From the NCBI GenBank assembly GCA_017618435.1, contig JAFZUH010000079.1:1-9407 (forward strand): a stretch of 9,407 nucleotides of DNA, in the 5' to 3' direction. Numbering within the stretch: the stretch's first letter is position 1; each line of letters opens with the position of its first letter. The notes below the pieces were generated by a model. It was not told the origin of the DNA. It saw only the letters and a program-made list of their open reading frames with translations, and searched no databases. The position numbers and the translations under genes are program-made. Below are positions 1 to 6,951 of this stretch, piece after piece. This DNA is from Bacteroidales bacterium. GTDB lineage: Bacteria > Bacteroidota > Bacteroidia > Bacteroidales > WCHB1-69.

Positions 1-159
1 TATCAACGGCATAACCGCTTGAAAAAATCCAAACAAAAATGCCATTAGCAAGCGATGAGAAGTTTTGATATTGTTTTGTACAACTCCACATGTAATGGAA
101 ACCGCAAAACAATCCATTGCCAAACCAATTGCCAACAAAACAATAAATGTTAATGTCAT
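1..159 (-). CDS. mntP: MntP-family manganese efflux pump, N-terminal part (cut by window edge)
   Basis: Reading the minus strand from an ATG at 159-157 gives 53 codons with no stop before the window edge. The translation begins MTLTFIVLLAIGLAMDCFAV and continues through a second hydrophobic stretch ending FLFGFFQAVMPLI. This is the N-terminus of MntP (YebN), an inner-membrane Mn(II) exporter of about 190 residues. Visible landmarks are a first membrane helix (residues 2-24) carrying the family's conserved Asp at position 16 in the MD-x-FAVS motif, a short polar loop, and the start of the second helix with the F-G-x-F-Q-x-x-M-P signature. Cys17 replaces the commoner Ala. The gene lies 95 bases beyond the lipoprotein gene and behind a hairpin terminator, so it probably has its own transcription start; I found no clear -7 box and no recognisable yybP-ykoY manganese riboswitch in that short leader. 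The family call is firm; the remainder is outside the window. Confidence 0.88.
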   Translation of the reverse strand, partial: MTLTFIVLLAIGLAMDCFAVSITCGVVQNNIKTSHRLLMAFLFGFFQAVMPLI

Positions 160-186
160 CTGTTCAAAAACTCTATATTTATATGT

Positions 187-219
187 AAAAGCCGTCTAAT
201 AAAAAAGTTTTATTAGACG
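187..219 (-). terminator. Rho-independent terminator after the lipoprotein gene
   Basis: A perfect 12-bp inverted repeat, CGTCTAATAAAA (193-204) and TTTTATTAGACG (208-219), is separated by a 3-base loop. On the minus strand it is followed by GGCTTTTAC, giving a short U tract (187-190). It begins 36 bases past the stop codon of the lipoprotein gene and ends about 30 bases before the mntP start, so it most simply ends the hldD-lipoprotein transcript. The stem is A/T-rich and the T tract short, so efficiency is uncertain; it could also sit in an mntP leader. Confidence 0.7.
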
Positions 220-254
220 ACAATAAAAAATCTTATTTTGAATTTATCAACCAA

Positions 255-683
255 TTATTTTTTTGCTGTATAAATCTTTTCATTATTGGGATAACCTTCA
301 CTTCCATCAACAATGAGAATCAATTGGCTGTTTTCTATCCGATATTTATAGGTAACATCTGCCACCTTTGAGCCATCGTCTTGTGTTTGATTATACAAAG
401 TTAATTTGTTGTGTTTGCGTTCAAAATTACCTTCTCTTGTCCAACGTGTATATCTTCCTTCTTTTCTCAACATATAACTTTGTTTGAATTTTTGGCTATT
501 GCCCGAATCAAAGGTCAATGTTTCTTTGCATGAATCTACAGCCAAATTTTGTGCAGCCTTGATGTCTATTTCCCAACTGCCGACAATCTTCATTTTATCG
601 TATTTGTTGCAACTTGTAGCCAAGAATCCGATAAAGAAAAACAACCCGGCCGTGAACATCATTTTTTTTACCATCTTTTTCAT
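255..683 (-). CDS. Small lipocalin-like lipoprotein (hypothetical)
   Basis: This 142-residue protein starts with a lysine-rich n-region and a hydrophobic segment (about residues 8-22) that ends in L-A-T-S-C, so Cys25 is the likely lipidation site and the mature protein an envelope lipoprotein. The mature part opens with KIVGSWEID (residues 32-40), the G-x-W motif found at the start of lipocalin-like domains common in Bacteroidota. It continues as alternating polar/hydrophobic strands typical of a small beta-barrel. No ligand or enzymatic function can be read from the sequence. The start is the first ATG; a second ATG at codon 4 is possible and would leave a workable signal peptide. The gene follows hldD by 19 bases without a promoter of its own that I can see, so it is probably co-transcribed with it. 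Signal peptide call is strong, domain assignment moderate. Confidence 0.8.
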   Translation of the reverse strand: MKKMVKKMMFTAGLFFFIGFLATSCNKYDKMKIVGSWEIDIKAAQNLAVDSCKETLTFDSGNSQKFKQSYMLRKEGRYTRWTREGNFERKHNKLTLYNQTQDDGSKVADVTYKYRIENSQLILIVDGSEGYPNNEKIYTAKK

Positions 684-702
684 GTTTATTTTATCTTAAC
701 TA

Positions 703-1674
703 TTAATAACAACTATTTTTCATTAAATAATTTTGCACATAATCTTTCACACCATCTTCCAATGAAGTAAAAGGTTGATTATAACCGACATCTATCAATT
801 TATCCATTTTTGCTTGGGTATAATATTGATATTTTTCACGTATATCCAATGGCATATCCACAAATTCAATACATTCAGGTCTGCCCATAGCGGCAAATGT
901 CGCTTTTGCCAAATCAAGAAACGACCTTGCATGTCCGGTACCAACATTATACAAGCCCGATTTGGGTTGTGTCTGCATCAAAAAAGCAATTACATTGATA
1001 ACGTCTTTTACATAAACAAAATCCCGCAATTGTTTGCCGTCTTCAAATTTGGGATTATGAGAACGGAACAATTGTACTTTTCCTGTTTCTTGAATTTGAT
1101 GAAAAGAATGCAATATGACAGAAGCCATTCTTTTTTTGTGATATTCATTAGGACCATATACATTAAAGAATTTCAAGCCAGCCCAAAATGGAGGTTCCTC
1201 TTCTTGTGCCAATGCCCACTTGTCAAACTCATTTTTAGAAACACCATATAAATTCAGCGGTTTCAGTTTTTCTACAATGTTATGGCTATCCACATAACCA
1301 TATTCTCCATTGCCATAGGTAGCAGCAGAAGAAGCATATATGAGTGGTATTTGATACAATACACAATTTTCCCAAACTTGTTGAGTATAACTGAGGTTCA
1401 ACTCATCTAACAATTCCCAATTGGTTTCTGTGGTATCTGTCCTTGCACCAATATGCAGAATACACTTTACGGCATTGCCGTTAGCCTCCAACCACGAGAA
1501 AAATTCTGTACGGCTTACTTTGGTAACAAATGATTTATGTTCCAAATTGCAGTTTTTTTCCTGTTTGGAGAAGTCATCAACTGCAACCAAATTTTCATAA
1601 TTTAATTCATGTAATCTCTGCAATAAGCAACTCCCAATAAAACCAGCAGCACCTGTTACAACGATATATTTCAT
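703..1674 (-). CDS. hldD: ADP-L-glycero-D-manno-heptose 6-epimerase
   Basis: The 323-residue product belongs to the extended short-chain dehydrogenase/reductase epimerases and matches HldD (RfaD/GmhD; the E. coli enzyme is about 310 residues). The enzyme converts ADP-D-glycero- to ADP-L-glycero-manno-heptose, the last precursor step for the LPS inner core, in the cytosol. Visible features in order: the Rossmann nucleotide loop T-G-A-A-G-F-I-G (residues 7-14); DDFS at 33-36 at the end of strand 2, where the dinucleotide ribose is bound; the catalytic SSAATYG segment (115-121); the catalytic Y143-G-V-S-K147 pair; FFNVYGPNEYHK (169-180); and QLRDFVYV (215-222) in the substrate-binding half. All key residues are present and the length is full. 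A TAnnTTTG-type promoter lies directly upstream. Other sugar epimerases share the fold, but the NVYGPNEYHK and QLRDFVYV segments favour HldD. Confidence 0.92.
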   Translation of the reverse strand: MKYIVVTGAAGFIGSCLLQRLHELNYENLVAVDDFSKQEKNCNLEHKSFVTKVSRTEFFSWLEANGNAVKCILHIGARTDTTETNWELLDELNLSYTQQVWENCVLYQIPLIYASSAATYGNGEYGYVDSHNIVEKLKPLNLYGVSKNEFDKWALAQEEEPPFWAGLKFFNVYGPNEYHKKRMASVILHSFHQIQETGKVQLFRSHNPKFEDGKQLRDFVYVKDVINVIAFLMQTQPKSGLYNVGTGHARSFLDLAKATFAAMGRPECIEFVDMPLDIREKYQYYTQAKMDKLIDVGYNQPFTSLEDGVKDYVQNYLMKNSCY

Positions 1675-1698
1675 GGTATCTTTTTTATTTCTGTTTTT

Positions 1699-1732
1699 GC
1701 AAAGGTATCAAAAAAAAACAGACGATAATCAA
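1699..1732 (-). promoter_or_regulatory. Bacteroidota-type promoter of hldD
   Basis: The minus strand has TACCTTTGC at 1707-1699, an exact fit to the Bacteroidota -7 consensus TAnnTTTG, with a TTG at 1732-1730 as candidate -33 box, 22 bases upstream. Transcription would begin near 1692, giving a leader of roughly 20 bases before the hldD ATG at 1674. The rest of the 104-base gap between rluD and hldD is A/T-rich and shows no convincing terminator, so read-through from rluD is possible. Confidence 0.7.
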
Positions 1733-1778
1733 TTCTATTACCTTGCAAAAAAAATTATTTTATTTGTTTTAAATTTTT

Positions 1779-2915
1779 TTAATTATCATTATTTTCTATT
1801 GATTTTCTTTCCCTATTGGAAATATCATAAATCACCTCAACTTCCTCTTCATAGGCTTTGTGTTTAACGTAATTTCTCCATTTGGTCAATACATTTTGCA
1901 TATCCAGACACAAATCGGAATCGAAAAACATTCTTTTTCCCGTTGTAGGATGTTCAAAACCAATACATTTAGCATGCAACGCTTGTCTTGGCAATATATC
2001 AAAACAATTTTGGACAAATTGCTTATATTTTGAAAATGTGGTTCCTTTTAAAATTCTGTCGCCTCCATAAGTGGCATCGTTAAACAACGGATGACCAATA
2101 TGTTGCATGTGTACACGTATTTGATGGGTCCTGCCTGTTTCCAATTGACATTCTATTAATGTTACATAGCCAAAACGTTCCAATACTTTCCAATGAGTAA
2201 CAGCATGTTTGCCTTGTGTTTCGTCTGCAAAAACAGTCATTATCTTTCTATCTTTAACACTTCTGCCCACATTTCCGACAACGGTGCCGTTTTCTTCTTG
2301 AAAATCGCCCCACACCAAGGCTTGATATTTTCTGTCTATCGTATGATTAAAAAATTGAGCAGCCAATTTGGCTTGAGCATATTCCGTTTTAGCCACAAGC
2401 ATCAAACCTGAAGTGTTTTTGTCTATTCTATGCACCAAAAACGGAGCCGCCATTGTTCCATTCTGATTCAAAATATGTTGCAAATGATAACACAAAGCAT
2501 TGACCAAAGTGCCGCTATAATTGCCATAAGCAGGGTGCACAACCATACCCGGAGCCTTATTGACAACCAACAAATCCTCATCTTCGTAAACAATATCCAA
2601 AGGAATGTTTTCCGGAATAAGTTCTATCTCTCTTGGCGGATAAGACAAAACAACCGAAATTTCATCAAAAGGCTTTACTTTATAGTTTTGTTTGGCCACC
2701 TTGCCATTAACAAGAATATTGCCCGCCATAGAGGCTTGTTTTATCTTGCTTCTTGAGGTATTGGCCATCATACCAGCCAAATATTTGTCAAGCCTCAACA
2801 AACTTTGCCCTTTGTCTACGACAACCTTAAAATGCTCAAAGAGTTCATCACCACCTTCTTCTTTATTGTCATCATCGGGCAATTCCAAATCTTCGGTCAA
2901 ATTTAACTCATCCAT
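1779..2915 (-). CDS. rluD: RluA/RluD-family 23S rRNA pseudouridine synthase
   Basis: The 378-residue protein isomerises uridines to pseudouridine in rRNA, by family most likely in helix 69 of 23S rRNA. An acidic leader (residues 1-25) precedes an S4 RNA-binding domain (about 38-90, RLDKYLAGMM then NGKVAKQNYKVKPFD). The catalytic domain follows (about 105-335): VVNKAPGMVVHP (117-128), H162-R-I-D-K-N-T-S-G-L with catalytic Asp165, and GRTHQIRVHM (261-270). All motifs are intact. A charged tail (about 350-378), rich in Glu and Asn, extends past the core; such tails are not part of the catalytic fold. The ATG at 2915 starts 18 bases after the upstream exonuclease gene ends, so the gene is very probably part of the der operon. 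S4 plus the motif set points to RluD rather than RluA, which lacks S4, but the exact target site is inferred. Confidence 0.92.
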   Translation of the reverse strand: MDELNLTEDLELPDDDNKEEGGDELFEHFKVVVDKGQSLLRLDKYLAGMMANTSRSKIKQASMAGNILVNGKVAKQNYKVKPFDEISVVLSYPPREIELIPENIPLDIVYEDEDLLVVNKAPGMVVHPAYGNYSGTLVNALCYHLQHILNQNGTMAAPFLVHRIDKNTSGLMLVAKTEYAQAKLAAQFFNHTIDRKYQALVWGDFQEENGTVVGNVGRSVKDRKIMTVFADETQGKHAVTHWKVLERFGYVTLIECQLETGRTHQIRVHMQHIGHPLFNDATYGGDRILKGTTFSKYKQFVQNCFDILPRQALHAKCIGFEHPTTGKRMFFDSDLCLDMQNVLTKWRNYVKHKAYEEEVEVIYDISNRERKSIENNDN

Positions 2916-2933
2916 GCAGACAAATGTTTTTAT

Positions 2934-3761
2934 CTATCGTTTAGACAATTTATTGCTTAACATTCTCAATCGAATATTATGAATAACTTTTTTGGTATAA
3001 AGCGGAAAATCGGCTTTCATCATCCAATCATAATACGAAGGCTCTATTGTAAAGATATGTTCAACTGACTTGCCTTTGTGTTTTCCGAAATTGAAAACCT
3101 CCTCATCTTTTTCATTAAAAACAATATGTCCTGCAAAATCAACATTTCTACCAACAGCGGAATAGGTTGCCAATTTGGCGACATTGTTTTCTATAGGACA
3201 AATGCCTTGTTCTCTTTCTTTTTCGTCCCAAGAAAGCGTATTTTGATATTTTTCAACTTGAGCCTCCAATATCTTAAAAGTGGCAATCGTATCGGCTTCT
3301 GCCGTATGGGCATTTTCAAGACTTTCGTTGCAATAAAAACGATAAGCAGCCTTTAGGGTACGCGGTTCCATTTTGTGAAAAATATTCTGTACATCTATCA
3401 CTTTCACCTCCCTCAAATCCAAATCGCTATCTATACGGAGAAATTCTTCAACCAGCAAGGGCAAATCAAATTTAAGCAAATTGTAGCCAGCCAAATCACA
3501 ACCTTTCAAAAAATCGGCAATTATAGGAGCAACTTGTTTAAAAGTAGGCTTATTGACTACATCTTTATCGTAAATACCATGAATTTCTGAAACCGATTCC
3601 GGTATGTGCATTTCAGGATTGAGTTGTTCGGTATAAACTTCCGTAGTATAATCCGGATTTACCTTATATAGACAAATTTCAACAATTTTATCTATTCCTA
3701 TATTCAAACCTGTGGTTTCCAAATCAAAAAAAACAAGGGGTTTCTTTAAATCAAGCTTCAT
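2934..3761 (-). CDS. DEDDh 3'-5' exonuclease with ExoX-like C-terminal domain
   Basis: The 275-residue protein carries a DnaQ/RNase T-type exonuclease domain (about 8-170). Visible motifs are Exo I F-D13-L-E15-T-T-G, Exo II K-F-D99-L-P and Exo III H152-x-x-x-x-D157, which supply the metal-binding acidic residues and the general-base His; all are present. The second part (about 205-265) has F-G-K-H-K-G-K and PSYYDWMMKADFP, resembling the C-terminal domain of ExoX-like nucleases, which probably helps bind nucleic acid. The domain set suggests a stand-alone nuclease for DNA (or RNA) ends rather than the polymerase III epsilon subunit; the substrate cannot be told from sequence. It sits 29 bases after the lipid kinase gene and 18 bases before rluD, within a co-directional run. 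The start is an ATG preceded by a very A/T-rich leader. Confidence 0.88.
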   Translation of the reverse strand: MKLDLKKPLVFFDLETTGLNIGIDKIVEICLYKVNPDYTTEVYTEQLNPEMHIPESVSEIHGIYDKDVVNKPTFKQVAPIIADFLKGCDLAGYNLLKFDLPLLVEEFLRIDSDLDLREVKVIDVQNIFHKMEPRTLKAAYRFYCNESLENAHTAEADTIATFKILEAQVEKYQNTLSWDEKEREQGICPIENNVAKLATYSAVGRNVDFAGHIVFNEKDEEVFNFGKHKGKSVEHIFTIEPSYYDWMMKADFPLYTKKVIHNIRLRMLSNKLSKR

Positions 3762-3790
3762 TTTTTTAATATTTTATATTTTTAAGTTAA

Positions 3791-4684
3791 TTATATATTT
3801 ATCGGTGTAATCACTTTTAAAGATTTAGGGTTCAAGGCTATCTGTATCATTTTTTGCCGGCCTATCGGGTCTCCGTCCAAATGACAATATTGCCAGTCTT
3901 CGTTTTGTTCATAAATACGGCACTGTGAAGTTTTACAAACATGCACGGCCAATTTATCCTGATGAAGTTTACCTATCAAAAGCAAAAAAATACGTGTAGG
4001 CAACAAAAACAAAGAAGGTTTTTTCACCACACAAATATCCAACAAACCGTCTTGCAATGAGGCTTTCGGTGCAATTTTCACATTAAAACCCCATTGGGAG
4101 GAATTTGCCACATTCACCAACAAGGTATTTTTGCATTTTATGGTCTGTTCCGGTGTTTCAACTATAACAGTATGAGATTTATACCAGAAGAAAGAACCTA
4201 CCGTAAAACGGAAATAAGGGAAAAAGCCCCGTTGCGAAGAGTTGTCAAATTTTTTGGCAATAAGAGCATCAAAGCCTATCCCTGCCATACTTACACTTAC
4301 ATTATTATTCACATCAACAGTATCTATCAACTCTTCGTGCATTTGATTTATCACATGCACAGCTTTGGAAAGTTTGATAGGAATGCCGATATGTCTTGCC
4401 AAGCCATTGCCGCTTCCTACGGGAATAATACCCATGGCCGTATCTGTTTTCACAAGTCCTCCGGCAACTTCCCGAATTGTACCGTCTCCACCAACGGCAA
4501 CAACAACATCAAAATGTTTGGTTACAGCATCTTTGGTTATCTCTGTTGCATGTCCGCGTTTCTGTGTATAAACAACATCATAGTCAAACTTGCTCTTGTC
4601 AAGATGGATACTCAACAAGTGTTCTATATCTCTGTATTTTCCAATGCCGGAATGAGGATTGACTACAAAACGAATTTTGAACAT
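3791..4684 (-). CDS. YegS/BmrU-type diacylglycerol/lipid kinase
   Basis: This 297-residue cytosolic protein is a member of the diacylglycerol kinase catalytic family (YegS/Rv2252/BmrU group), which phosphorylates membrane lipids such as diacylglycerol or related alcohols with ATP. Visible landmarks: N-P-H-S-G-I-G-K (9-16), the nucleotide-binding V-G-G-D-G-T (64-69), P-V-G-S-G-N-G-L-A-R-H-I-G (88-100), A-G-I-G-F-D-A (134-140), D-G-L-L-D-I (212-217) and L-D-G-D (269-272), all in the expected order and near the usual length of about 300. There are no transmembrane helices, as expected for the soluble group. It lies 12 bases after der and 29 before the exonuclease gene, so it is very likely co-transcribed. 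The lipid substrate is unknown; sphingosine or other long-chain base kinases belong to the same fold, and some Bacteroidota make sphingolipids, so that alternative stays open. Confidence 0.9.
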   Translation of the reverse strand: MFKIRFVVNPHSGIGKYRDIEHLLSIHLDKSKFDYDVVYTQKRGHATEITKDAVTKHFDVVVAVGGDGTIREVAGGLVKTDTAMGIIPVGSGNGLARHIGIPIKLSKAVHVINQMHEELIDTVDVNNNVSVSMAGIGFDALIAKKFDNSSQRGFFPYFRFTVGSFFWYKSHTVIVETPEQTIKCKNTLLVNVANSSQWGFNVKIAPKASLQDGLLDICVVKKPSLFLLPTRIFLLLIGKLHQDKLAVHVCKTSQCRIYEQNEDWQYCHLDGDPIGRQKMIQIALNPKSLKVITPINI

Positions 4685-4696
4685 GATAGTTATATA

Positions 4697-6001
4697 TTAT
4701 TTTTTACGGAAATATATGTCCATCGGAGCACCCGAAAAATCCCATTGGGAACGAATTTTGTTTTCCAAAAACCGTTGGTAGGAATCTATCACATATTGGG
4801 GCAAATTGCAGAAAAAAGCAAAGGCCGGTGTTTTGGTCGGCAATTGTGTTACATATTTTATCCGCACAACCTTGTCTTTGTGTATGGGAGGCGGATTAAA
4901 ACTGATAATATCCAACATCGTATCGTTCAATTGCGAAGTGGAAATTTTTCTGTTACAGTTTTTATAAACAGCAATGGCGGTTTCCAATACTTTAAAAATA
5001 CGCTGTTTGTTGATAACGGAGGTAAAAATAATCGGCACATCGTTGGCAGGAGCGATTTTCGCCTTGATGTTCTTTTCAAAATCCAAATGAGTGTTGGCAT
5101 TCTTTTCTACCAAATCCCATTTGTTTACCACGATAACCACGCCTTTTTTGTTGCGTTGAGCCAAACTTAAAATATTCAAATCCTGTGCTTCAAAACCATT
5201 GGTCGCATCTGTCATCAATATGCAGACATCGCTGCTTTCTATTGCCCTAATGGTACGCATAACAGAATAGAACTCCAAGTTTTCTTCCACGCTTTTTTTC
5301 TTTCTCAATCCGGCAGTATCCACCAAATAGAAATCAAAACCAAAGCCTTTGTATCTTGAATAAATAGAATCTCTGGTTGTTCCTGCCATATTGGTTACAA
5401 TATTTCTGTCTTGCCCTAAAAAAGCATTGATAATAGACGATTTGCCCACATTGGGTCTGCCTATTACGGCAATTTTAGGTATATTTTCTTCTATGTCTTC
5501 CTTTTCTTCGGAAAAATGTTTGACAATCTCATCTAACAATTCACCTGTTCCACTACCCGAAACGGCAGAAACGGGATACAGATTTTCAAGACCAAGTGCA
5601 TAAAAATCGAACTGGTCGGTATAATTTGACGGAGAATCTATCTTATTGACAACCAAAAAAACAGGTTTGGAACAAGACCGCAACATCGTTGCGATTTCCT
5701 CATCTAAAACGGTTAACCCCTCTCTCCCGTCCACCAAAAAAGCAATAACTTCGGCCTCTTCTATTGCCAATGTTACCTGTTTGCATATCTCAGCCTCGTA
5801 AATATCTTCCGAATTAAGCACATAACCACCTGTATCTATAACAGAAAAGGTGATACCATTCCATTCCGACTTTCCATAATTTCGGTCTCTTGTTACCCCA
5901 GAGGTAGCATCTACAATGGCAGAACGTGTTCTTGTAAGCCGATTAAACAATGTTGACTTTCCTGTATTTGGTCTGCCTACCAAAGCAAGTGTATTTCTCA
6001 T
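4697..6001 (-). CDS. der: Ribosome-assembly GTPase Der (EngA)
   Basis: The 434-residue protein has the tandem GTPase layout unique to Der, which acts in maturation of the 50S subunit. The first G domain shows G1 GRPNTGKS (9-16), switch-region GVTRDR (35-40), G3 DTGG (56-59) and G4 NKID (119-122). The second shows GRPNVGKS (181-188), GTTRD (207-211), DTAG (228-231) and NKWD (293-296). The C-terminal KH-like domain occupies about residues 350-434. Length and motifs are complete. The first P-loop has Thr13 where Val is usual, a mild variation that should not prevent GTP binding. A -7 box of the TAnnTTTG type begins 46 bases upstream, and the ATG at 6001 is the obvious start because the first P-loop follows within nine residues. 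It heads the run der, lipid kinase, exonuclease, rluD. Confidence 0.97.
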   Translation of the reverse strand: MRNTLALVGRPNTGKSTLFNRLTRTRSAIVDATSGVTRDRNYGKSEWNGITFSVIDTGGYVLNSEDIYEAEICKQVTLAIEEAEVIAFLVDGREGLTVLDEEIATMLRSCSKPVFLVVNKIDSPSNYTDQFDFYALGLENLYPVSAVSGSGTGELLDEIVKHFSEEKEDIEENIPKIAVIGRPNVGKSSIINAFLGQDRNIVTNMAGTTRDSIYSRYKGFGFDFYLVDTAGLRKKKSVEENLEFYSVMRTIRAIESSDVCILMTDATNGFEAQDLNILSLAQRNKKGVVIVVNKWDLVEKNANTHLDFEKNIKAKIAPANDVPIIFTSVINKQRIFKVLETAIAVYKNCNRKISTSQLNDTMLDIISFNPPPIHKDKVVRIKYVTQLPTKTPAFAFFCNLPQYVIDSYQRFLENKIRSQWDFSGAPMDIYFRKK

Positions 6002-6046
6002 CGGTTATTTTTCTGTTTGTTTCGTACAAATATCCTAACTTATTTT

Positions 6047-6055
6047 GCAAAGATA
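6047..6055 (-). promoter_or_regulatory. -7 box of the der operon promoter
   Basis: The minus strand reads TATCTTTGC at 6055-6047, an exact match to TAnnTTTG. The expected -33 TTTG is not clear; only a weak TCTG-like match is present about 18 bases upstream. Transcription would start near 6040, giving a leader of about 40 bases before the der ATG. This box marks the boundary between the conserved gene run and the more A/T-rich region upstream. Confidence 0.6.
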
Positions 6056-6099
6056 CAATTTTTTACTTGTTTACAGATAATTTTTAACTTTTTAAATAT

Positions 6100-6945
6100 T
6101 TATTGATTTATTTTCAGCCAAAAACTACCACCATGTTTTTCTACTTTTTTCAAATTTTCATGTTCCCATATAGGAGCAATAATTGCAGATAATTTATCAT
6201 CTTCACTTATGAAAAAATTAGGCAATATTGTTTTATATTTTTCAGGATTAGCCATAAGAAAGGAGGCTAAAACATATTGCTCATTATAAAAACGATCGCA
6301 CATAAATTGTGGATAATCATAAGGTAAATAAATATCATGGAAATGTACGATAACCCCTTTTTTCAGCATAGGCAAGATTTCCATAAAACAAACCATTGCA
6401 TCTGAATTTGAAAAAACACGATGGGAATTATCTATAAATAAAATATCGTTTTTGTCTAAAGTTTTAAGAATAAAACTTATATTCTCCAAATTCTCTATAG
6501 GTTTGCGTATGATTGTGTCTGCTAAATGATCAATATTAGTACGAGGCATTGGATCAATAGAAATAATTTTTGTTTGCAAATTATTTTCTTGCACCGATTT
6601 ATACACTACTTTCGTTGAATTTCCTGAACCTATTTCTATATATTTTTTAGGGGTGAATTGGGCTATCATCCCATAAAGAGTAACAATATCCAAACCAGAA
6701 AGATACCCGTTATTCCAAGTTGGAAGTTCTTCGTTTGGTTCGCATTTTTTATCTTTAATAATTTGAATATTATTAGTATATTCTAAAAAAGATTGAAGAA
6801 GTTCTTTGTATTCTACTCTATTTTTATTTATTAGTTCATACATTAAAGAGTGGGGCGAAAAACGAGGTCTAGGATTTACCTTATATTCTATATGTATTGA
6901 TTGAAATTTGGGAGATAAAAAATGATATAATGATTTTATTTTCAT
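6100..6945 (-). CDS. Class I SAM-dependent methyltransferase-like protein
   Basis: The 281-residue protein contains a Rossmann methyltransferase core in its middle. Motif I is Y-I-E-I-G-S-G-N-S-T (102-111), the second acidic strand end is I-I-S-I-D131-P, and D-I-L-F-I-D-N-S-H (167-175) is followed by a hydrophobic helix and G-V-I-V-H-F-H-D-I-Y-L-P (197-208). This order (GxGxS, then FIDxxH, then HDIxxP) is that of the Methyltransf_24-like enzymes often found with glycan or cell-surface genes. The N-terminal 80 residues and the tail (about 210-281) are not recognisable. No signal peptide, so cytosolic. It starts 6 bases after the T9SS cargo gene ends and has no visible promoter of its own, implying a shared transcript, and its composition is as A/T-rich as that gene's. 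The acceptor substrate is unknown. Confidence 0.8.
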   Translation of the reverse strand: MKIKSLYHFLSPKFQSIHIEYKVNPRPRFSPHSLMYELINKNRVEYKELLQSFLEYTNNIQIIKDKKCEPNEELPTWNNGYLSGLDIVTLYGMIAQFTPKKYIEIGSGNSTKVVYKSVQENNLQTKIISIDPMPRTNIDHLADTIIRKPIENLENISFILKTLDKNDILFIDNSHRVFSNSDAMVCFMEILPMLKKGVIVHFHDIYLPYDYPQFMCDRFYNEQYVLASFLMANPEKYKTILPNFFISEDDKLSAIIAPIWEHENLKKVEKHGGSFWLKINQ

Positions 6946-6951
6946 GTTTTA

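Noticed and set aside
160..254. yybP-ykoY manganese riboswitch upstream of mntP
   Set aside because: The gap is short and dominated by a simple A/T-rich hairpin; none of the conserved riboswitch loops is visible.
1675..1778. Terminator between rluD and hldD
   Set aside because: The region has T runs but no G/C-containing inverted repeat ahead of them.
4094..5170. Long plus-strand open frame of 358 codons across the der and lipid kinase genes
   Set aside because: It lies opposite two clearly conserved genes, spans their junction, and its translation has no recognisable domain and is rich in Cys/His/Tyr as expected of an antisense shadow.
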